From Bartonella quintana (GTDB taxonomy: Bacteria; Pseudomonadota; Alphaproteobacteria; Rhizobiales; Rhizobiaceae): a stretch of 64,000 nt of DNA. The notes under the pieces are model-generated. The model was not told the DNA's origin. It saw only the letters and a list, made by a program, of their open reading frames with translations, and did not search any database. The number at the start of each line of letters is the position of its first letter. Position 1 is the stretch's first letter. Made by a program: the position numbers and the translations under genes. The stretch covers positions 1,524,684 to 1,588,683 of the forward strand of contig NZ_AP019773.1 of NCBI RefSeq assembly GCF_009936175.1, in the 5' to 3' direction. Positions 51,074 to 60,799 of this stretch are shown piece after piece.

Positions 51074-51925
51074 ATGAAAACGCCATTTAGAAAGATGGAT
51101 GGTCTTGGAAACCAAATCATTGTTGCTGATATGCGTGAAAGCACACATGCTCTTACACCCCAAGCAATCCTTGCATTAGCAGCAGATCCCCAAACACATT
51201 TTGATCAAATCATGACTATCCACTCATCCACACAAAAAGAAGCTGACTTCCGCATTGAAATATGGAATGCTGATGGTTCAATGGCTAAAGCGTGTGGTAA
51301 TGGTACCCGTTGTGTAATCGCCTGGCTCACTGACCACAATCTTGGTGAAAGCTTTCGACTGGAAACACCTGCTGGAATTATTGAAGGTAAACGCCAAACC
51401 GATAACCTCATCTCTGTTGACATGGGATGCCCAAATTTCAACGCAAAAGAGATGCCTGTTTCACGTGAAATAGCTGATACCAATTATGTAAAAATTACTG
51501 CTGGTCCTTTAAAGGATGCTTGCCTTGTATCCATTGGAAATCTCCACGCTATTTTTTTTGTTGAGGATAATATTCAACAAATTCCCTTAGAAAAATATGG
51601 ACCAAAACTTGAACATGATCCCCTTTTTCCAGAACGATGCAATATTTCCATTGCTTCTGTAACATCACATAAAAGCCTAAATTTACGGACATGGGAGCGA
51701 GGAGCTGGATTAACACAAGCGTGCGGTAGTGCTGCCTGTGCTAGTGCCGTGGCGGCTTACCGGCGTGGACTTACACAGCGCCATATCGATGTAAATTTGC
51801 CAGGGGGGACACTTAACATCTTTTATAGAGAAGATAACCATATTGTTATGACAGGTCCAACCAAGTATGAATTTGGTGGTTTTTTAAACCCTTTAACAGG
51901 GACCTACAAGAAGGATCACTTTTGA
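51074..51925 (+). CDS. dapF: Diaminopimelate epimerase
   Basis: Interconverts LL- and meso-diaminopimelate for lysine and peptidoglycan. It has 283 residues. The two catalytic cysteines are in the motifs AKACGNGTRCV (about 73-83) and TQACGSAACASAVAA (about 216-230). The N-terminal FRKMDGLGNQIIVAD is typical. It is the first gene of a compact plus-strand operon; its TGA overlaps the mtaB start by one base. A near-perfect parS sequence lies within the coding region (51457-51472). Confidence 0.97.
   Translation: MKTPFRKMDGLGNQIIVADMRESTHALTPQAILALAADPQTHFDQIMTIHSSTQKEADFRIEIWNADGSMAKACGNGTRCVIAWLTDHNLGESFRLETPAGIIEGKRQTDNLISVDMGCPNFNAKEMPVSREIADTNYVKITAGPLKDACLVSIGNLHAIFFVEDNIQQIPLEKYGPKLEHDPLFPERCNISIASVTSHKSLNLRTWERGAGLTQACGSAACASAVAAYRRGLTQRHIDVNLPGGTLNIFYREDNHIVMTGPTKYEFGGFLNPLTGTYKKDHF
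51457..51472. other. Candidate parS site 1 (inside dapF)
   Basis: TGTTTCACGTGAAATA differs from the ParB-binding palindrome TGTTTCACGTGAAACA at one position. It lies within dapF, about 5 kb from parB. Confidence 0.65.
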
Positions 51926-53190
51926 TGACGATAGAAATTGTAACATTTGGTTGTCGACTCAATAGCTACGAATCAGAAATCATACGCAAAGAAAGTGCTT
52001 CTTCCGGACTAGATCAGCTTAAAAATGATGCTATTATCTTTAACACTTGCGCTGTAACTGCTGAAGCCGTGCGAAAAGTGAAGCAAGCTATCCGCAAAGC
52101 GAAACGTGAAAATCCCCATGCCCGCATTATTGTCACAGGGTGTGCCGCACAAACAGAAGCAAAAAATTTTGCCCTGATGACAGAGGTAGATCTCGTTTTA
52201 GGGAATGAAGAAAAACTCTATGCCCATTCCTATTGTAAACTTCCTGATTTTGGCATCAACCATGATGAGAAATTACGTGTCAATGATATCATGGAAGTAC
52301 AAAAAATCGCTCCACATATGGTGAGTGCAATAGAAGAGCGCACACGAGCCTTTGTACAGGTGCAAAATGGATGTGATCATCGTTGTACGTTTTGCATTAT
52401 TCCTTATGGTCGTGGGCCATCACGCTCAGTTCCCATGGGTGCTGTTATTGAACAAATTAAACAATTGACGAATAATGGCATTCAAGAAGTGATCCTAACA
52501 GGTGTTGATCTCACAAGCTATGGCCATGATCTGCCTGGAAAAACAACTCTGGGAAAATTAATTTCAACTATTCTGCATCATGTTTCTGATTTGCCTCGAC
52601 TACGCCTTTCATCCATTGATTCCATTGAAGCAGACCAAGAACTCATTAATCTTCTAGCCTATGAAAAAAGAATAATGCCTTACTTGCATCTATCTCTGCA
52701 AGCGGGTGATAATATGATACTAAAGCGGATGAAACGGCGACATCTGCGCGAACACGCAATCCAATTTTGCCAAGATTTGCGTGCCAAACGCCCTACAATG
52801 GTTTACGGTGCTGACTTAATTGCTGGCTTTCCCACGGAAACAGAAGAAATGTTTCAAAATAGTCTTGCTTTAGTCAATGAATGTAATTTAATACATCTTC
52901 ATGTTTTTCCGTTTAGTCCAAGAGAAGGAACACCTGCCGCACGCATGCCACAAATCAATCGTAAGATAGTTAAAATGCGCGCGGAAAGATTGCGTAAAGC
53001 AGGGGAAGAAGCTTACCAGAAGCACCTCGTTCATTTACAAAACAGTCAACAAAAAATTCTCGTTGAAAAAAATGAAATAGGGCGAACAGAAGATTATACT
53101 CTTGCACAAATTAAAGGTGTCAAAGCTGGAACAATTGTTCAAGCTCTTATCATCGGCCACGACGGCAATAAATTAATTGCTGCCCCCTAA
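51925..53190 (+). CDS. mtaB: tRNA t6A37 methylthiotransferase MtaB
   Basis: A radical-SAM methylthiotransferase that makes ms2t6A at position 37 of ANN-reading tRNAs. It has about 421 residues from the ATG at 51925, one base overlapping the dapF stop. The N-terminal UPF0004 domain holds three Cys, in TFGCRLNSYES, FNTCAVTAEAVRK and VTGCAAQ, for one iron-sulfur cluster. The radical-SAM motif is GCDHRCTFCIIPYGRG (about 150-165), and a TRAM-like tail follows. dapF-mtaB-ftsY is a common alphaproteobacterial order. Confidence 0.94.
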   Translation: MTIEIVTFGCRLNSYESEIIRKESASSGLDQLKNDAIIFNTCAVTAEAVRKVKQAIRKAKRENPHARIIVTGCAAQTEAKNFALMTEVDLVLGNEEKLYAHSYCKLPDFGINHDEKLRVNDIMEVQKIAPHMVSAIEERTRAFVQVQNGCDHRCTFCIIPYGRGPSRSVPMGAVIEQIKQLTNNGIQEVILTGVDLTSYGHDLPGKTTLGKLISTILHHVSDLPRLRLSSIDSIEADQELINLLAYEKRIMPYLHLSLQAGDNMILKRMKRRHLREHAIQFCQDLRAKRPTMVYGADLIAGFPTETEEMFQNSLALVNECNLIHLHVFPFSPREGTPAARMPQINRKIVKMRAERLRKAGEEAYQKHLVHLQNSQQKILVEKNEIGRTEDYTLAQIKGVKAGTIVQALIIGHDGNKLIAAP

Positions 53191-53222
53191 AAACTGAATG
53201 CAGCCTGAGTGAGAAAGTTTTC

Positions 53223-54434
53223 ATGACAAAATCTTTTATCAAAAAAATACTTCCTTTCAACAAGTTTAAAGAACAGGAAATAGACCAAATCCCCGCACTT
53301 TGTGAAATTAATATGATAAAAGAAAGTGAAAACACGAAGAACAATCAGTCCTCTTTAGACGTCGAAAAAGCAGAAAATCAAAGTACAACACCTACAAAGC
53401 ACAATGAAAAAACTCTCCCCTTTGAAGCATATTCTGGCAAAGTAATTGTCACAGATACAATCCATGAAAAAAGAAATGAAGAGTTGTTTCCTATGTCTTC
53501 TGTTGAACAGAAAAAGACAGCATGGTTTAGGCGTCTCCAAAAAGGGTTAGCTCTTTCCTCTCAACGCTTAAGCGAATCTATTGGTGAACTCTTTGTTAAA
53601 GAAAAACTTGATAAGGATACGCTGCAAAAACTGGAAGACATTCTTATTCAAGCTGATCTTGGTGTGGAAACAGCTGCACATATCACCGACACCATAGCAT
53701 CCAGTCGTTACGAAAAGAGTCTATCTCCAGATAACATTCACACCATCATGGCGAATGAAATTGAAAAAATATTAGAACCTGTTGCAATTCCACTAGAACT
53801 TGATCTCAATCATAAACCTCATGTTATTTTGCTGGTAGGTGTAAATGGTACAGGAAAAACAACGACTATTGGAAAACTTGCAGCGAAGCTAACCAAAGGG
53901 GGATTAAAAGTTATGCTTGCCGCCTGTGATATGTTTCGCGCTGCCGCCATTGAGCAACTGCATATTTGGAGTGAACGCATAGGAGCTCCTGTTGTTTCAA
54001 CAAAATTAGGTGCAGATGCTGCTAGCTTAGCGTTTGATGCCTATGAAAAAGCAAAAAAAGCAAATAGTGATGTATTGATTATTGATACAGCCGGGCGTTT
54101 ACAAAATAAAACAGAACTGATGGATGAATTAGCAAAAATTATTCGTGTTTTAGGCAAACATAACCCCCACGCACCTCATACAATACTTCAAACACTTGAC
54201 GCAACTACCGGGCAGAATGCGCTCAATCAAGTAGAGATTTTCCGCGATATCGCCGGTGTTAATGGTCTAGTCATGACAAAACTCGATGGTACTGCACGGG
54301 GAGGAATTCTTGTTGCCATCGCCGCAAAATATAAATTACCCGTTTATTTTATTGGTATCGGAGAGGATATTGAGGATCTTCAGCCTTTTTCTGCCTCTGA
54401 CTTTGCCAAAACGATTGCAGGAAGACACTCATGA
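53223..54434 (+). CDS. ftsY: Signal recognition particle receptor FtsY
   Basis: A 403-residue SRP receptor GTPase for cotranslational membrane insertion. The N-terminal 100 residues form an acidic, variable A region, the N domain runs to about 200, and the G domain follows. Motifs seen are GVNGTGKTTTIGKLAAKL (P-loop, about 210-227), CDMFRAAAIEQL (about 238-249), DTAGRLQNKTELM (about 287-299), TKLDGTARGGI and the C-terminal GIGEDIEDLQPF. It overlaps the start of the next gene by 4 bases. Confidence 0.97.
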   Translation: MTKSFIKKILPFNKFKEQEIDQIPALCEINMIKESENTKNNQSSLDVEKAENQSTTPTKHNEKTLPFEAYSGKVIVTDTIHEKRNEELFPMSSVEQKKTAWFRRLQKGLALSSQRLSESIGELFVKEKLDKDTLQKLEDILIQADLGVETAAHITDTIASSRYEKSLSPDNIHTIMANEIEKILEPVAIPLELDLNHKPHVILLVGVNGTGKTTTIGKLAAKLTKGGLKVMLAACDMFRAAAIEQLHIWSERIGAPVVSTKLGADAASLAFDAYEKAKKANSDVLIIDTAGRLQNKTELMDELAKIIRVLGKHNPHAPHTILQTLDATTGQNALNQVEIFRDIAGVNGLVMTKLDGTARGGILVAIAAKYKLPVYFIGIGEDIEDLQPFSASDFAKTIAGRHS

Positions 54435-55120
54435 ATCAGCATTTTTCTGAACCTAATTTATCTAATAATCTCGATTCGAAAAATATTGACGGTTATCAAA
54501 AACCGTCTCTTTCACCAATATTTAAATTTTTCTTGGAAATGGGTCCATTGGTCATCTTTTTTCTTGCCAATTATAAGGGTGAATGGCTCATAAACAATAT
54601 TGGATTTTTTAAAAGCTTTAATAAACCTATTTTTCCGGCAACAGCTTTTTTCATGGTAGCAATTCTTTTTACTCTGAGCTTATCGTGGTTCCTTATACGA
54701 AAAATTCCTATAATGCCTCTTATTTCAGGGATATTTGTTTTGGTCTTTGGATTTTTAACCCTTTTGCTTCACAACGATATTTTTATCAAGATGAAACCGA
54801 CAATCATTAATAGCTTATTCGCTCTTATTCTCTTTAGTGGTATGTTTTTTAAGAAACCACTTTTGCGTTATATTTTTGATTCTACTTTTAAACTTGATGA
54901 TTTGGGGTGGCAAAAACTTACTTATCGTTGGGCATTTTTTTTCATTTTTCTTGCTGTTTTGAATGAAGTCATTTGGCGCAATTTTAGCGATAATTTTTGG
55001 ACTAGCTTTAAAGTGTTTGGTATCATACCTATAACAATTTTCTTCATGTTTACACAGATGCCCGTTATACTTAAACATTCAAAGGATCTTTTGAAAGAAG
55101 AGGAAAAATTCGATTCTTAA
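54431..55120 (+). CDS. yciB: YciB/septation protein A family inner-membrane protein
   Basis: A 229-residue membrane protein of the YciB (IspA/IspZ) family, with five or more hydrophobic segments after a hydrophilic N-terminal stretch of about 30 residues. Family features include FFLEMGPLVIFFLANYKGEW (about 34-53), KPTIINSLFALILFSGMFFKKPLL (about 117-140) and the NEVIWRNFSDNFWTSFKVFG block (about 178-197). Proteins of this family affect septation and envelope integrity, but the biochemical role is not established. The start overlaps the ftsY stop. Confidence 0.9.
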   Translation: MNQHFSEPNLSNNLDSKNIDGYQKPSLSPIFKFFLEMGPLVIFFLANYKGEWLINNIGFFKSFNKPIFPATAFFMVAILFTLSLSWFLIRKIPIMPLISGIFVLVFGFLTLLLHNDIFIKMKPTIINSLFALILFSGMFFKKPLLRYIFDSTFKLDDLGWQKLTYRWAFFFIFLAVLNEVIWRNFSDNFWTSFKVFGIIPITIFFMFTQMPVILKHSKDLLKEEEKFDS

Positions 55121-55189
55121 ATATTTTGCATTTATCGATACAAATTATTTTGTAGATTTATCATTGCACACTGTTCACGGAGGGAATAA

Positions 55190-55966
55190 GTGTTAATTGA
55201 GCAATTTATCTGTCGAGAAGATAATTTTGGTGTACTCATTCATGATGAAAGAAGCGGCTACACAGCTGCAATTGACGCACCTGAAAGCAAAGCTATTTGT
55301 AGCGCTCTAAAACGCCGTAATTGGACGCTTCAGACTATTTTTGTGACTCATCATCATCATGACCATGTAGAAGCGCTAGCAGAGTTAAAGCAAATTTATA
55401 AGTCTGTAGTTATTGGACCAGAAGCAGAAAAGGAAAAGATTGGTCATCTTGATCAAACACTTCAACCTGATGAAAGTTTATTTTTTGGCACACACACACT
55501 TTTAGCGCTCTCAACACCTGGTCATACGCTAGGATCATTATCCTACTATTTTCCCCAGGAAAATTTACTTTTTTCTGGAGATACGCTTTTCTCACTCGGC
55601 TGTGGACGTCTTTTCGAAGGAACACCAGCACAAATGCTAAACTCTTTTAAAAAGCTTCGTCAGCTTCCCGATGAAACACTCCTTTATTGTGGCCATGAAT
55701 ATACTAAAACCAACGCTCTTTTTGCATTGACACTTGATTCACACAATCAAAAACTTCATCAAAGGGTAGAAGATGTTTTTTTGTTGCGCGCAAAAAACGC
55801 CATGACTTTACCGGTAACCTTAGGGCAAGAAAAAGCGACAAATCCTTTTCTTCGCTGGGATAATAGAACTTTGCGAAAGAACCTTGCAATGGAAAAAGAA
55901 ACAGATGAAGAAGTCTTTGCTGAAATTCGGAAAAGAAAAGATAATTTTAAACCCTGTTTAAATTGA
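55190..55966 (+). CDS. gloB: Hydroxyacylglutathione hydrolase (glyoxalase II)
   Basis: A metallo-beta-lactamase-fold hydrolase of 258 residues that converts S-lactoylglutathione to lactate and glutathione. The metal motif VTHHHHDHVEAL is at about 51-62, PGHTLGSL near 110, FSGDTLFSLGCGRLFEG near 127 and CGHEYTKTNA near 167. The start is GTG (MLIEQFI) with a strong GGAGGG ribosome site. It follows yciB after 69 bases. In related genomes gloB neighbours the methyltransferase, here found at 3654. Confidence 0.95.
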   Translation: MLIEQFICREDNFGVLIHDERSGYTAAIDAPESKAICSALKRRNWTLQTIFVTHHHHDHVEALAELKQIYKSVVIGPEAEKEKIGHLDQTLQPDESLFFGTHTLLALSTPGHTLGSLSYYFPQENLLFSGDTLFSLGCGRLFEGTPAQMLNSFKKLRQLPDETLLYCGHEYTKTNALFALTLDSHNQKLHQRVEDVFLLRAKNAMTLPVTLGQEKATNPFLRWDNRTLRKNLAMEKETDEEVFAEIRKRKDNFKPCLN

Positions 55967-56416
55967 CATTGCATTTGCTTTTCCTTTTGTGGCATACGCT
56001 TAAGTAACAATGGCTAAAGGAATAGATAATCTTTTTTATATCAGCTGGTCATTGCGAATTATCCCTTAACAGAAGATTTTCCTTTAAAGTTAGAAAAATT
56101 GAAAAAGAATCTAAGAAATTACCCGCGAAACAGGAAATACATAATACCAAAAATGAGAACTTATTGAAGGACATATCGCTTGTGTTTTTAGAAAATAAAA
56201 ACTCATGTGTGTTTTAAGAGAAAATAGTCTCACATCAAAAGATTTTTTTACCGGTCTCTTAGCACTTAAAACAACATTAATAGTACTTATAAACGAAAAT
56301 ATGCTTTCTGATCAAAAAAAATACTGTATCTTTAAAAAATCTCGAATTTGATAAAAAATATACGTACAGAATAATCAACGTCTTTAAAAAAGAGAACTCC
56401 TTTTTTAAACCATTTA
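55967..56416. other. Intergenic region between gloB and parB
   Basis: About 450 AT-rich bases with no recognisable gene or relic. The genes converge on it. Near its right end, an imperfect stem (AAAAAGAG/CTCC-TTTTTT, about 56386-56406) may be the parB terminator on the minus strand. Confidence 0.4.
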
Positions 56417-57322
56417 TCAATTTTGCAAACGCCGGCAAATATAATCCAATTGTTCCAATGAAGAGTAGTGTATTTTTAAATCACCACCTTTTTTGCCATG
56501 CCGAATGATCACTTTCATCCCAATAACATCTGCAAGTAGTTTTTCTAAAGATTTTATTTCTGCATCTTTCTCCACAGAAGTTCGTTTTTTGACTTTTGTA
56601 TTTGCTTGTTCATATGCAAGTATTTCTGTTTGACGTACAGAAAGTCCTTCACAAATAATCTTCTCAGCTAAATCCTGTGGATTATTAGCAGTTACAAGAC
56701 AGCGTGCATGGCCAGCGGAGAGTTGCCCATCGGTTAAAAATTGTTGTACTTTTGGTGGAAGTTTTAGCAAACGAAGTGTATTTGCAACATGGCTTCGACT
56801 TTTTCCAATCACTTGTGCCAAATCTGCTTGCGTATAACCATGCTCACTCAGCAAAGCTTCATAAGCCATTCCTTCTTCGATAGGATTAAGATCGGAACGC
56901 TGAATATTTTCAATAATTGCCAATTCCAGTGCTGTTTTATCATCTACATCACGAATAATGACTGGCAATTGATTTAAATTTGCGCGCTGTGCAGCACGCC
57001 ACCGCCGCTCTCCAGCAATTAATTCAAACCGATGAGGATGATCACGTGAAGGTCTTACAACAACAGGTTGAACAACACCATGCTGGCGAATTGATTGTGC
57101 CAAATTATCAAGTTCTGAATCGGTAAAATGGCGCCGTGGATTATTCGGATTGCACGAAATAGATTCAAGTGGCACAAATTGCTCAGAAACAGAAGAAACC
57201 GTACTAAATTCTGGCAATTTATCAGCACTCGATGAATGCGCAAGATTGTTGTTTAAACTGATATCTCCAATCAATGCTGCTAACCCACGCCCTAGTCTTT
57301 TTTTTGATTGATCATCATTCAT
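56417..57322 (-). CDS. parB: Chromosome-partitioning protein ParB
   Basis: The centromere-binding CTPase of the ParABS system, 301 residues. It has the N-terminal KKRLGRGLAALIGD ParA-interacting segment, the CTP-binding arginine patch GERRWRAAQRAN (about 104-115), IENIQRSDLNPIEEGMAY (about 138-155), and the helix-turn-helix TQADLAQVIGKSRSHVANTLRLL (about 165-187). The C-terminal dimer region ends in ICRRLQN. It lies 48 bases downstream of parA. Four candidate parS sites lie within 10 kb. Confidence 0.97.
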   Translation of the reverse strand: MNDDQSKKRLGRGLAALIGDISLNNNLAHSSSADKLPEFSTVSSVSEQFVPLESISCNPNNPRRHFTDSELDNLAQSIRQHGVVQPVVVRPSRDHPHRFELIAGERRWRAAQRANLNQLPVIIRDVDDKTALELAIIENIQRSDLNPIEEGMAYEALLSEHGYTQADLAQVIGKSRSHVANTLRLLKLPPKVQQFLTDGQLSAGHARCLVTANNPQDLAEKIICEGLSVRQTEILAYEQANTKVKKRTSVEKDAEIKSLEKLLADVIGMKVIIRHGKKGGDLKIHYSSLEQLDYICRRLQN

Positions 57323-57370
57323 AATTTTGCTCTTTGAATTTATTTAACAAAAATTGTTTTTCTTACATTT

Positions 57371-58168
57371 CTAAGCAGCAGCTTGTGCTTGTTTTTCACG
57401 TTGAATCACTTCAGATGCCAAACGCAAATAGGCTTGGCTACCAGCGCATTTGAGATCATAAAGCAAAACTGGTTTACCGAAAGAGGGAGCTTCAGACACA
57501 CGTACATTTCGTGGAATAACGGTACGATAAACTTTATCTCCTATAAAAGAGCGTACATCTTCGACGACCTGATTAGAAAGATTATTACGTCCATCATACA
57601 TGGTGAGGACAATACCTTGAATTTTTAAAGACGGATTAAGAACAGATTGCACTTGTTTTACTGTTTCAAGTAATTGGCTTAAACCTTCAAGGGCTAAAAA
57701 TTCACATTGCATAGGCACCAACACAGAATCTGCAGTCCCCATAGCATTGAGTGTGAGAAGATTAAGAGAAGGCGGACAATCAATCAAAATATAATTGAAT
57801 TTTTTAGCCATTTTTGGATCATCATAGAAGGCTTTACGCAACCTTTGAATACGATCTTGTGATGAAGCAATTTCCATTTCTACACCTAAAAGATCAAGCG
57901 TGGAAGGCACAATAGAGAGATTAGGCACAGCTGTTTTTAAAGCTGCTTTTGTAACTGAAACTCCTGAAATCAAAACATCATAAGACGATAAAGGACGGCT
58001 ATTACGATTAAATCCTAGTCCTGTACTGGCATTACCTTGTGGATCTATATCCATAATGAGAACATTTTCACCAATGGCTGCTAAAGCTGTTGCAAGATTA
58101 ATTGCTGTGGTTGTTTTGCCGACCCCACCTTTTTGGTTTGCAATAGCGATAATCCGTGTTTCGCTCAT
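57371..58168 (-). CDS. parA: Chromosome-partitioning ATPase ParA
   Basis: A 265-residue Walker-type ATPase that moves ParB-parS complexes along the nucleoid. The deviant Walker A motif is IANQKGGVGKTTTAINLATA (about 8-27), Walker A' is MDIDPQGNASTG (about 40-51), and Walker B is YILIDCPPSLNLLTLNAM (about 126-143). The start lies 6 bases downstream of the rsmG stop and both genes run in the same direction, so the block mnmG-rsmG-parA-parB is likely cotranscribed. Confidence 0.97.
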   Translation of the reverse strand: MSETRIIAIANQKGGVGKTTTAINLATALAAIGENVLIMDIDPQGNASTGLGFNRNSRPLSSYDVLISGVSVTKAALKTAVPNLSIVPSTLDLLGVEMEIASSQDRIQRLRKAFYDDPKMAKKFNYILIDCPPSLNLLTLNAMGTADSVLVPMQCEFLALEGLSQLLETVKQVQSVLNPSLKIQGIVLTMYDGRNNLSNQVVEDVRSFIGDKVYRTVIPRNVRVSEAPSFGKPVLLYDLKCAGSQAYLRLASEVIQREKQAQAAA

Positions 58169-58174
58169 TTTGCC

Positions 58175-58822
58175 TTACCCTCTACATGATCGAACATGAG
58201 AAATTTCTAAAATGACAGAATTTTTATCAATTTTACTCTTATGTTTTAACAGATCAAACTGCCAATTGGCAGAGGCATTCTTTATTTCTATAGCGTAATC
58301 CCGACCTTTTTGCAAAAGAGCTATTGTTTTTTGTGTTAACAAAGGAAAAATAAGCTGTAAAAGCTCGTCTAAGCAAGCTAACCCTCGTGCTGTTATAACG
58401 TCTGGTTTTTTTATTTTTTGATATACATCCTCGATTCTACAGTGATGAACTGTCGCTGGAAGATTAAGTTGAGAAATAACTGTTCTTAAAAAAGCTATTT
58501 TTTTTCCATTGCTTTCAACGAGATCAATATGCCCTGCTTTTTTTGTTTTTAGAAAAATAGCAATAACAATTGCAGGAAATCCTCCTCCAGATCCAAGGTC
58601 ACACCAGTGCAAAAAGTTACTATGTAAAGGATAAATTTGCGCTGAATCCAAAATGTGACGTATCCATAGAACGGGTATTGTTGCAGCAGATATTAAATTA
58701 ATATGTGCATTCCATTGAAGTATTAAAGATTCAAATTGTATTAAATCGTTCATTGTTTCATGTGAAACAAAAGGAACGATATTTAAGAGCGCTTGATATT
58801 TTTGTTCTGTAGAAACATTCAT
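58175..58822 (-). CDS. rsmG: 16S rRNA (guanine527-N7)-methyltransferase
   Basis: A SAM-dependent rRNA methyltransferase (GidB), 215 residues. The SAM motif is WCDLGSGGGFPAIVIA (about 68-83), with LVESNGKKIAFLRTVI following (about 96-111) and VITARGLACLDELLQL near 137-152. The ATG shares one base with the mnmG stop (TAATG). A near-perfect parS sequence (58754-58769) lies in its first codons. Confidence 0.95.
   Translation of the reverse strand: MNVSTEQKYQALLNIVPFVSHETMNDLIQFESLILQWNAHINLISAATIPVLWIRHILDSAQIYPLHSNFLHWCDLGSGGGFPAIVIAIFLKTKKAGHIDLVESNGKKIAFLRTVISQLNLPATVHHCRIEDVYQKIKKPDVITARGLACLDELLQLIFPLLTQKTIALLQKGRDYAIEIKNASANWQFDLLKHKSKIDKNSVILEISHVRSCRG
58754..58769. other. Candidate parS site 2 (inside rsmG)
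   Basis: TGTTTCATGTGAAACA differs from TGTTTCACGTGAAACA at one central position. It lies 586 bases upstream of the parA start codon. Confidence 0.65.
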
Positions 58823-60690
58823 TAAGCTGATTCAGCCTTTTCACGTCGTTGGCGTTGAATATAAGTGATAATAAGCGATAATGCTGCTGGTGTCATACCA
58901 TCAATTTTTTGTGCATCAGCAATTGAACGCGGCGATATTTTTTGAATTTTCGTTTTTAGCTCATTTGAAAGACCCGAAATTGTCTGAAAATCAAGAGAAG
59001 AAGGAATTTCTAAACGCTCGTCACGTTGAAGAGCAGAAATATCCTGTGCTTGTTTTTCCAAATAAACTGCATATTGTGCTTCAATTTCTAAAGATTCAAC
59101 CGTTTTAGGATCCATTGATTGTAACTGTTGCCAAAAATGTGAAAGACGTTCTATACTCATGTGAGGATAAGCAAGAAGATCATAAGCTGAACGTCGAATC
59201 CCATCGTGATTCACTTGCAATCCATGAGCAGATGCCTGATTAGGCGTTAGAAAAAGTTTTTGACATATTGATCGTGCTTGATCAAGACGTTGCTGTTTTT
59301 GTTGATAAAAGTCCCAACGTTTTTGACTCACAATACCCCATTGCTGTGCCAAAGGTGTTAAACGAGCATCAGCATTATCAGATCTCAAAGACAAACGAAA
59401 TTCAGCACGTGATGTAAACATTCTATAAGGTTCACTAACTCCACGTGAAACCAAATCATCGACCATCACGCCAATATAAGCTGTAGAACGACTTATAATG
59501 ATCTCGTTTAATCCCCCCACTTTACGTGCAGCATTTAACCCAGCTAGAAGACCCTGTGCTGCAGCTTCTTCATATCCTGTTGTACCATTAATTTGGCCTG
59601 CTAAAAACAATCCTGGTAAAGAGCGTAACTCTAAAGTTTTTGTCAATTGTTGTGGATTAACAAAATCATACTCAATAGCATAACCAGGTTGTAAAATTTT
59701 AACACTTTCTAACCCTTCAATTGTCCTTAATAAAGCAACTTGTACATCCTCAGGAAGAGAGGTAGAAAGACCATTTGGATAAATAGTATCATCATTTAAC
59801 CCTTCTGGTTCCAGAAAAATCTGATGCCCATCACGTTCTCCAAATTTAACAATTTTATCTTCGACTGAAGGGCAATAACGTGGTCCTAATCCCTCAATCA
59901 TTCCAGAATATAAAGCAGAGCGGTGAATATTTTCACGGATAATCTGATGTGTTTGTGTATTTGTACGTGTTATGGCACATTCAATTTGAGGTTGTTCAAT
60001 TTTTTCTGTTAAAAGAGAAAAAGGCACTGGATCTTCATCAGCCTTCTGCTTAGAAAGACACTTCCAATTAATTGTTTTTTTACTAAGACGGGCAGGGGTT
60101 CCTGTTTTTAACCGTCCAAGATTTATATCATATTTTTTTAAACGTTCAGCAAGCTGTACACTTGAATGTTCACCCATACGTCCAGCAGCCCATGTTTTAT
60201 CACCAATATGAATCAAGCCATTTAAAAATGTCCCTGTTGTCAAAACAACAGCACCAGAAAAAAGTTCTCCTTGTTTTTTTAAAACAACACCTGAAACACA
60301 ATTATCTTTAACAATCAGATCGACAGCTTCATCTTCAATAAGAATAAGATTATCTTGTTCTTGTAAAAATTTTTGAATTGCTTTTTTGTACAATTTTCTG
60401 TCTGCTTGCGTGCGCGGTCCTCTTACTGCTGGTCCCTTGCGCCTATTAAGAAGTCTAAATTGAATTCCAGCAATGTCCGCTGCTCGCCCCATGAGACCAT
60501 CCAAAGCATCTATTTCACGAACCAGATGTCCTTTTCCAAGTCCGCCAATAGCGGGATTACACGACATTGTTCCTAGTGCTGAGATTTTATGTGTAACAAG
60601 CGCTGTACGTGCTCCAGAGCGTGCTGAAGCTGAAGCAGCTTCACAGCCAGCATGACCACCTCCAATAATAACAACATCATATAATTGCAT
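58822..60690 (-). CDS. mnmG: tRNA uridine-5-carboxymethylaminomethyl synthesis enzyme MnmG
   Basis: An FAD-dependent tRNA-modifying enzyme (GidA) that works with MnmE at U34. It has about 622 residues from the ATG at 60690 ([19 protein letters not shown]); upstream ATG (60699) and TTG (60720) codons are in frame, and the SD-like GTGGA is best spaced for 60690. Motifs seen are the FAD site [35 protein letters not shown] (about 43-66), the [14 protein letters not shown] segment, and [22 protein letters not shown] (about 358-379), with the GidA C-terminal helical domain after it. Confidence 0.96.
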   Translation of the reverse strand: MQLYDVVIIGGGHAGCEAASASARSGARTALVTHKISALGTMSCNPAIGGLGKGHLVREIDALDGLMGRAADIAGIQFRLLNRRKGPAVRGPRTQADRKLYKKAIQKFLQEQDNLILIEDEAVDLIVKDNCVSGVVLKKQGELFSGAVVLTTGTFLNGLIHIGDKTWAAGRMGEHSSVQLAERLKKYDINLGRLKTGTPARLSKKTINWKCLSKQKADEDPVPFSLLTEKIEQPQIECAITRTNTQTHQIIRENIHRSALYSGMIEGLGPRYCPSVEDKIVKFGERDGHQIFLEPEGLNDDTIYPNGLSTSLPEDVQVALLRTIEGLESVKILQPGYAIEYDFVNPQQLTKTLELRSLPGLFLAGQINGTTGYEEAAAQGLLAGLNAARKVGGLNEIIISRSTAYIGVMVDDLVSRGVSEPYRMFTSRAEFRLSLRSDNADARLTPLAQQWGIVSQKRWDFYQQKQQRLDQARSICQKLFLTPNQASAHGLQVNHDGIRRSAYDLLAYPHMSIERLSHFWQQLQSMDPKTVESLEIEAQYAVYLEKQAQDISALQRDERLEIPSSLDFQTISGLSNELKTKIQKISPRSIADAQKIDGMTPAALSLIITYIQRQRREKAESA

Positions 60691-60719
60691 TTGATCCATT
60701 CCACAGAAAATCGCTCTCA

Positions 60720-60735
60720 AGTTTTACGTGAAACA
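60720..60735. other. Candidate parS site 3 (mnmG-mnmE spacer)
   Basis: AGTTTTACGTGAAACA matches the ParB palindrome TGTTTCACGTGAAACA at 14 of 16 positions, including the right half-site. It lies in the short spacer upstream of mnmG, 64 bases from site 4. Confidence 0.45.
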
Positions 60736-60783
60736 AAGTATTTAAAATACATAATATTCCTAATCTGTCTATGAAATAATCGA

Positions 60784-60799
60784 TGTTTCACGTGAATCA
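60784..60799. other. Candidate parS site 4 (mnmG-mnmE spacer)
   Basis: TGTTTCACGTGAATCA differs from the ParB palindrome at one position and ends right at the mnmE stop codon. Two candidate sites in one short spacer favour a real centromere element. Confidence 0.65.

Noticed and set aside
56386..56406. Possible parB terminator, as a separate feature
   Set aside because: The stem is imperfect and mostly A-T pairs; it is mentioned only in the intergenic entry.
59437..59452. CACGTGAAAC in mnmG as a fifth parS site
   Set aside because: Only the right half matches, and it encodes the conserved RGVSEPY segment of MnmG, so it is explained by coding constraint.
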